Shown piece after piece: positions 58,501 to 64,000 of a stretch of DNA of 64,000 bases. Numbering within the stretch: the first letter of the stretch is position 1; each line of letters opens with the position of its first letter. The position numbers and the translations under genes were made by a program. A model generated the notes under the pieces. It did no database searches. It was not told the origin of the DNA and was given only the letters and a program-made list of their open reading frames with translations. The DNA is from Beta vulgaris subsp. vulgaris (Eukaryota; Streptophyta; Magnoliopsida; Caryophyllales; Amaranthaceae), in NCBI RefSeq assembly GCF_026745355.1, contig NC_079202.1:54106709-54170708 (forward strand), given 5' to 3'.

Positions 58501-58736
58501 CTAATGGTCAAAACTTCAGATCAGATAGATCCATTTTTCTTATAGTTTCAAAACTTTCTTAAAGTTTGCTATCTGAAATGCAGGTTGCTTCTGGTGAGCC
58601 TTTCAATAGCTCAGATTACATGGCTCCGACACCAGCTTGGGCGGTATATGGAGCAGTAGAAGGTGGATTTGATCCACAACAAGCGAGGTTTAGGAAGGAA
58701 CGGAATCACAAGTCAAATCGTCAGTCTACAACATGA
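52575..58736 (+). CDS. TYW1: tRNA 4-demethylwyosine synthase (TYW1)
   Basis: TYW1 is a radical-SAM enzyme that condenses N1-methylguanosine-37 of tRNA-Phe with pyruvate to form the wybutosine tricycle. Exons: 52575-53414, 54038-54153, 54899-55074, 55974-56164, 56427-56513, 57767-57924, 58019-58229, 58584-58736; 1932 nt, 643 aa, close to the Arabidopsis length, all in frame. A hydrophobic N-terminus (LLALLSATTFYCLY) could be a membrane anchor. A flavodoxin domain (~45-205) opens IYITQTGTSRTLAYRLH and has VFGVGSGAYEEKFN. An acidic linker follows (~210-270). The radical-SAM cluster motif is CANKCVFCW (C329, C333, C336). Later motifs are LSLVGEPIMYPEI, YVSVDAATKDSL, FIEIKGVTYCGS, ENVPWHSDV and CEHEHSCCVLL. 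The ATG at 52575 is the first in frame before the anchor. Intron 4 has a 43-bp tandem repeat. Confidence 0.96.
56219..56355 (+). repeat. 43-bp tandem repeat in TYW1 intron 4
   Basis: cttcaagagtttcccctgtt begins at 56219, 56262 and 56305, and a partial copy begins at 56348. The copies are nearly identical. It lies just downstream of exon 4 in the intron. Confidence 0.9.
57333..57470 (+). mobile_element. Possible tRNA-derived SINE remnant in TYW1 intron 5
   Basis: gttggagtggtggtaaaa resembles a Pol III A box and gtaggttcaagcattga a B box, about 45 nt apart as in a tRNA. The rest is not tRNA-like. No target duplication was found. Confidence 0.35.
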
Positions 58737-61186
58737 TTTGGATGTTATCGGTATTTGATTGACAAGTGAGTTACAGAAGATATGGAAGTTTTGGGTACCC
58801 ATCAGTCACTCATATGAACTAAGTTTTCGTCAACAGTGATTATGGGAAAACAGATAGGTTTATTGTTATGCAGTAAAGTTTTGGTACTTTTTTAAGTGAT
58901 AATATAGCTATATGACATCAGAATAATTTTAGGTATCACCATATCAGGTGGTTTGAAGGTTGACTTCATTGATGTACTATAATATCTATAGATGGATTTA
59001 TACTTCATCAGTTCTTCTTGCTAATCCATTTTTTGACTTTCATGATCTAAATACAATAATATTTTGTTTACCATAAAAGTTTCAACAATTTTATTAACTC
59101 ATCTTATTTGTAGGGAATTGAATCATAATCATATATCTTTGTTTGCAATGGGTTAACCTGTGAATTTAGATGATCATAGAATTCATAGGTATGGTATGTT
59201 TTGAAATATGGTTTGGAATTTGGCCTTACGAAAGTTTTTCTCAAGTCAAAGCTAATCCAAATCTTGATAAAACAAACTTTAGAAAATTATGTACTTCTCT
59301 AATTGATGACTTTTAAGAGGTGTTTGGTATTATTTTATTTTTTTTGACATCGGTGAAACAAAAACATAAAAAAATCTAAAAACTAGGAGAGGTGAATCGT
59401 TTAACCAGTTCGTGCACATATAGTTGTCCGGCTTGTGCAAGATGAACTTGTTGATGATTCACCTTTAGAAAAAAAAAAACACCACTGAATTTTTTTGCGA
59501 GTAACCTAATTGGACGTATAGTCCAAAATAGGAGCCTTCTTGATGTCTTATAGAGATAAGATGAGATTGGAGCAGTCAGATATTTGGTATCATTATCGTA
59601 AGTGAAATGAAAAGGATTTGGATAAGGAGGGGAAATGTAATAATAAGTATTATCTTTGATAGTTGTTTGGTATCCTAGTGAAATGGAAACAATTGAGAAG
59701 TTTATAGTTGAGAAAGAAAACATAATTTATTTCCACTAGGTTGACAAGGGTAACAATTGGGGGAGTATGTTACCTTTCGAAAACAGATTTTGTTACTTAT
59801 AAGTTATAACTTATACCAAACAATCAAAAATGAAAACACTAATTTGAATCCGCTTCCTACATCAAAAAAATTTATTCAAGTCCCAAAAAACCTACCACAA
59901 ACATGTTATAATTACATAGAATATCGTTGGTTTACATTATTAGTGAGTTTTGTATATTGTTTGTACTTGAAAATTTGTGCTCTCCTCATCTCTCAAGCTG
60001 GAGAATATGAGAAAGGAAATAGTCAAATAGAATTATTGTATTAGGATGGTGGCATGGTGCATGTCGAAGATCATAATATCAGCAACGTTTATGACTAGAT
60101 TGAAATGAACTACGGGGAGTTAATTTTGTGAACACCGAGCCTCGAAATGCTTGGAGGGGGAAATTGAGATTACTTATTACATGGCGATTTTAAGTACTTT
60201 ATGGGTGATGTTTAACAATTCCCTTAATGTTTGGAGACGAGAGGAAAATTTAGACAAAAAGAGCAGTATAGAGGATTATTTAATATTGAAATAACATTAT
60301 ACCATGAAACTGTTAGAAAATAGTTAGAAAGTCTATTGTCAAAAAACCAAGTTGTGTAATTTTTTAACGTTGGATAATAAAGGATATTTTTAATAATCTC
60401 ACGAGTCACGATAGTTGCACAAATACGAGACCTTTGTATGATATTCATGTTGTTACTTGATTAACTTGTAGAAATGACTCCAAAATGTATTGAATGTCTT
60501 TAAATTTACACGTATTAGAAATTTCGTAACATTATTAGCTTATTAAGCCAATAAGCTAACCTTGAGGACAATATGCATACATTGCAAATGTAATATAGTA
60601 GACATTTCAACATCTCTATCTTGGGAAAACAAGTATAACAACATAGAAAGAAACAGTATATTAAAATGGGCATAGTTACAACTCATTGCATAACTAATCT
60701 ACCAAACGAAGGAAGAAGCAGTAAATATTGAAAATACTATAAAAGACAATTGAGAGGGCGATAGAATGAAAAAAAGTGAAGGTGATAGAGAAGAACACTC
60801 TTAAAAAACTATCTTTAAAAGTATGACTGAGAAAAAGAAAGCAAAGAAATAATCCGTTTTTACTTTATATCCATTCTCATGCTAATCTCAAATATAACAC
60901 ATATTCTAACCCATTGTTCTTTTTCATTTACTTGCTAGACAATTACCACAATTTCCAATGAATTCAAGCCAGCAAGCTTTTATATCCACATAACGCCAAG
61001 TGCATTAATTTTTAGACATGGAGTCATGCAGTGGAAGCTTATATTCATTTCTTTTAGTAGGTCAAAGTTCTGGTTCAAAAGCGGTTCAAAGGCATGTGAA
61101 ATAACCACATGTTAGTAATGAATTCTGGTTTAGACGACTTTCTAGAATTGGTTTACTAAATAGCCATGTGTTACCATATATATATA
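58737..61186. other. TYW1 3' flank and spacer
   Basis: The 3' UTR follows the TGA at 58734-58736. I see no gene. AT-rich sequence, with gaggtgtttggtat near 59319 and ataccaaacaatc near 59813 hinting at a decayed TIR element that I could not delimit. Confidence 0.55.
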
Positions 61187-61777
61187 CTAGAATTTTTTGC
61201 ACGCGATGCGTGCTTGAATTTGTTTCGAAACGGAAACTCGATTTTCTTCGGCATAAGAGTCAAAATTTGAACATTAGACATACGAAGTATAATTGTTTTT
61301 AGTTGCAAAATTTGATTGGTTTAGTTTCTGTCACTTAAGTCTCTCACCATTCTTTTTGTTTTTTTTTTTTTACTTTTCAAAGTTAAATTCTATGAACAAA
61401 ATAGAAATTTTATTGAATTTATTTATTATTTCTAATATTATAATTTTTTAGTTGATTTTTGAATTAAGTACAACACTTGATAAATCGTAAAGAAAGTGGA
61501 CACTTTGATTTCAAGTCAATTTTTTCATATGTTGTAGTTTGTAAGTGAATTTTTAAGTTTTTGTAAAGTTTCCTCATTTTAGTGATTTGCATAACGTAAA
61601 TTATGTAATTTTATGATTTTAGTTGACTTGTGAGTGATTATTATAATTATATTATTGGTATTTTTGTTTGAAGCCCCTTTGATTTGTAAGTGAATTTGTA
61701 ATTTAGAATGGAAAGGGGGTAACATAGTCTCTTCATTCGGGGACACCATAGATACTCCTTCCCTTATATAATAGAGA
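61187..61777 (-). mobile_element. Non-autonomous Helitron
   Basis: On the minus strand it starts TCTCTATTATATAAGGG directly after an A. It ends with hairpin GCACGCATCGCGTGC, 8 nt, CTAG, then T. No coding capacity. It belongs to the same family as 41450-42285 and 62679-63216. Confidence 0.75.
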
Positions 61778-62027
61778 TATGTTGTACTTTAATTCTTGAA
61801 TGATATTTTACATAAACCTTTTTACCTTGATAATTAATCGCTATTATATAATAGCAAAAGATAGGTCCAAATATACGTAAAAGTTTCATCATATATAGAA
61901 AACACTATAAAAAAGTAAATAATTTTTTTCCTTGTCTAACTTTTAAATTCTGATTTCACTACAAATACACCTCTATTTTTTATCATGACCCACCATTAAT
62001 TGCGAATGGTTCTTGAGAATAATGATA

Positions 62028-62344
62028 CTCCCTCCGTTTCCTAAAGATCTTCCCACTTACTGTTACTACAGATACCAAGAAAAATCAAGTTGTGTGGGGA
62101 ATGGTGTGAGTAAAGTATGCGAGAGAAAGGGGTTAAGATAAATAAACAAATAAAAATGGGTTAAAGTAGGAGAGAGAAAGGGAGTAAATTGAATTAATAA
62201 TGTAATGGTGGACAATATGATAGTGACATGAGAGGGTAAATAGGAAAATTTGTTTTGCCAAATAAGGAATAAAGCAAAAGAGGGAAGATCTTTTGGAAAC
62301 ACCCTTAAACGGAAAGAGGGAAGATCTTTAGGAAACGGAGGGAG
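62028..62344. mobile_element. Stowaway MITE
   Basis: Exact terminal inverted repeats CTCCCTCCGTTTCCTAAAGA and TCTTTAGGAAACGGAGGGAG, with TA target duplications at 62026-62027 and 62345-62346. 317 bp, well preserved, non-coding. Confidence 0.9.
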
Positions 62345-62346
62345 TA

Positions 62347-62670
62347 TGTAAGTAAATTTTTGTAAATGTTTTTGTATGTATTGACGTTTTAGGTTATTAG
62401 TTTTAGTTTGTATGTTTATTTTAAGTTTTAATAAAGTTTCCTGAATATTTGAGTGATTTGCGTAATTTTTATAACGTGATTTTCTCGATTGTATGAGTGA
62501 TTTGTAAAGTTTCTTCTTTTAAGTGATTTGTGAGTGAGTGTTGTAAATTAATTTTCGATAGTTTTCTTTGAGTGCCGATTTTGATTTTCACATTCCTTTC
62601 GTAATTTAGAAAGGGAAGGGTGGCAAAATAGGCATTTCAAAAGAGGACACCATTGCTCCCCCTTCCCTTA
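62347..62670 (-). mobile_element. Truncated Helitron, 5' part
   Basis: Closely matches the 5' part of the neighbouring copy at 62679-63216: gtatgtattgacgt, gagtgatttgcgt, tgatttgtaaagtttc, tttcaaaagaggacacca. It lacks the hairpin end and has lost its terminal TCTCTATT at the junction with the next copy. Confidence 0.6.
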
Positions 62671-62678
62671 TATATATA

Positions 62679-63216
62679 CTAATCTTTTGTGCACGCGATG
62701 CGTGCGATGATATTTTTAAGCCTAATTATTACTAAGTAGTTATGTTGGTTAGGAGATTGCTCTTTTATGACAAACTTGCATTTTTGTGTCATCTCTTTGA
62801 GCAAGATATCGGAAAATACAGCTTTGTGTTTATAGGTAATTTTTGTGAGTATGTAATTGTGAATTGTTATTGAGAACAATGATTTGTAAGTGAATTTTGT
62901 GAATGTTTTTGTATGTATTGACGTCCTAGTATATTAATTTTAGTTTGTAAGTTAATTTTTAGTTTGTAATGTTTCCTGATCATTTGAGTGATTTGCGTGA
63001 TTTTTACAACGTGATTTTCTCATTTATATGAGTGATTTGTAAAGTTTCCTCGTATAAGTGATTTTTGAGTGATTGTTGAAAATTAATTTCCGTTGGCTTG
63101 TTTGAATCCCCATTTTGGTATTGAGATTCCTTTTGTAATTTAGAAAGGGAAGGGGGTAAAATAGTCAGTTCAAAAGAGGACACCATAACTCCCCCCCTTC
63201 ACTTATGTAATAGAGA
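62679..63216 (-). mobile_element. Non-autonomous Helitron, slightly decayed 3' end
   Basis: Minus strand: TCTCTATTACATAAGTG start after A, hairpin GCACGCATCGCGTGC, then ACAAAAGATTAG, where TTAG replaces CTAG, followed by T. Same family as 61187-61777. Confidence 0.65.
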
Positions 63217-63228
63217 TATATATATGGG

Positions 63229-64000
63229 CAAGATCACATGAGAATGTTTCTTACATGAGAAATGAGAATAAATCTCAGCCACACGATTGGATTAGAGTTA
63301 CAACACTTGTTCATTAGAGTTATACCCCCTAAAAAATTTCGAACCCAAAAAAAAAAAAATTTTTTTGGAGTTTTTTTTCTCTAATATTCTTTTGTTTGGA
63401 GTTAAATCACTTTTTCATTAGAGTTACATCACTTATTCATAAGAGTTATAGCGAGTAAAATTCATTCTCATTTCTCATGTAAGTATGCATTCACATACGA
63501 ATTCATATGAGAATGCATACTTACATGAGAAATAATGAGAATGGATTTTACGAGCTATAACTTTAATGAAAAAGTGATGTAACTCCAAAACAAGAATGTT
63601 AGAGAAAAAAAATTCAAAATTTTTTTTAGGGGCTATAACTCTAATGAACGAGTGTTGTAACTCTCATTTAAGTATGCATTCTCATATGAACTCTCAATCA
63701 CACGATTGGATTACTTACAACACTTCTTCATTAGAGTTATAACCCCCAAAAAAATTTTGAGCCTAATTTTTTTTTCGTTCTAAAATTCTTTTCTTGGAGT
63801 TACATCACTTTTTCATTAGAGTTGCATCACTTATTCATAAGAGTTAGCACGCGTAAAAAAAAATACTAGAAAAAAAAATTCAAAATTTTTTTTTTTTTGG
63901 GCTCAAAAATTTTTAGGGGGTGTATAACTCTAATTAACAAGTGTTGTAACTCTACAACAATCTTGTGGTTGAGATTAATTCTCATTTCTCATATGAATTA
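63229..64000. repeat. Cluster of inverted and direct repeat copies (palindromic element array)
   Basis: catgagaaatgagaat, attagagttataac-type strings and their complements recur several times on both strands. Examples are 63248-63272, 63466-63485, 63515-63545 and 63975-64000. Arms converge at about 63488-63515. Probably nested palindromic MITEs continuing past the right edge. No gene. Confidence 0.6.

Noticed and set aside
1..64000. tRNA or rRNA genes
   Set aside because: I saw no full cloverleaf-compatible tRNA and no rRNA-like conserved stretches; the only Pol III-like boxes are those at 57333, which look like a SINE remnant.

Overview
The window is nuclear DNA of a flowering plant, almost certainly a eudicot. 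The evidence is intron-rich genes with GT..AG introns, plant-specific gene families (ARABIDILLO, SUVH), AT-rich introns and spacers, a long degenerate array built on the plant telomere motif TTTAGGG, and many plant-type MITEs, Helitrons and RTE-clade LINE remnants. I could not fix the species; an Amaranthaceae-type genome is only a guess.

Five protein-coding genes can be supported. (1) Positions 1-4969, minus strand: the 5' part of a cationic amino acid transporter of the CAT9 type, running off the left edge, with a large first intron holding nested TIR elements. (2) 11818-23333, plus: a complete 12-exon ARABIDILLO gene (F-box, LRR and armadillo repeats, 927 aa). (3) 33087-37145, minus: a SUVH5/6-type histone H3K9 methyltransferase whose coding region is uninterrupted and whose N-terminus is an 11-copy, 60-residue tandem repeat. 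(4) 43427-48710, plus: the gamma subunit of translation initiation factor eIF2 (8 coding exons, 467 aa). (5) 52575-58736, plus: TYW1, the radical-SAM tRNA wybutosine enzyme (8 coding exons, 643 aa). I rebuilt each spliced gene from reading-frame continuity, GT/AG borders and knowledge of the families.

Between the genes lie mobile and repetitive DNA. 5.0-11.8 kb has nested Stowaway-like MITEs and a G-rich minisatellite. 24-28.5 kb has three TIR elements. 28.5-33 kb has an imperfect duplicated block split by a 5'-truncated RTE LINE. 39.6-43 kb has a perfect 30-bp inverted repeat, a further TIR element and a Helitron. 48.8-49.3 kb is a rearranged copy of part of the ARABIDILLO gene, lying just after eIF2-gamma. 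49.5-51.7 kb is a telomere-like array interrupted by a MITE. 61-64 kb holds Helitrons, a Stowaway and an array of inverted repeats.

The genes are ordinary eukaryotic single transcription units and do not form a pathway together, although eIF2-gamma and TYW1 both serve translation. The most unusual object is the SUVH protein. Its repeats carry a recurring IKVE motif that fits the SUMO-acceptor consensus, the repeats form 120-residue higher-order units of which one duplication looks very recent, and the SET domain has His where Asp is expected in the ELTYDYNY motif. The second is the rearranged ARABIDILLO fragment downstream of eIF2-gamma.
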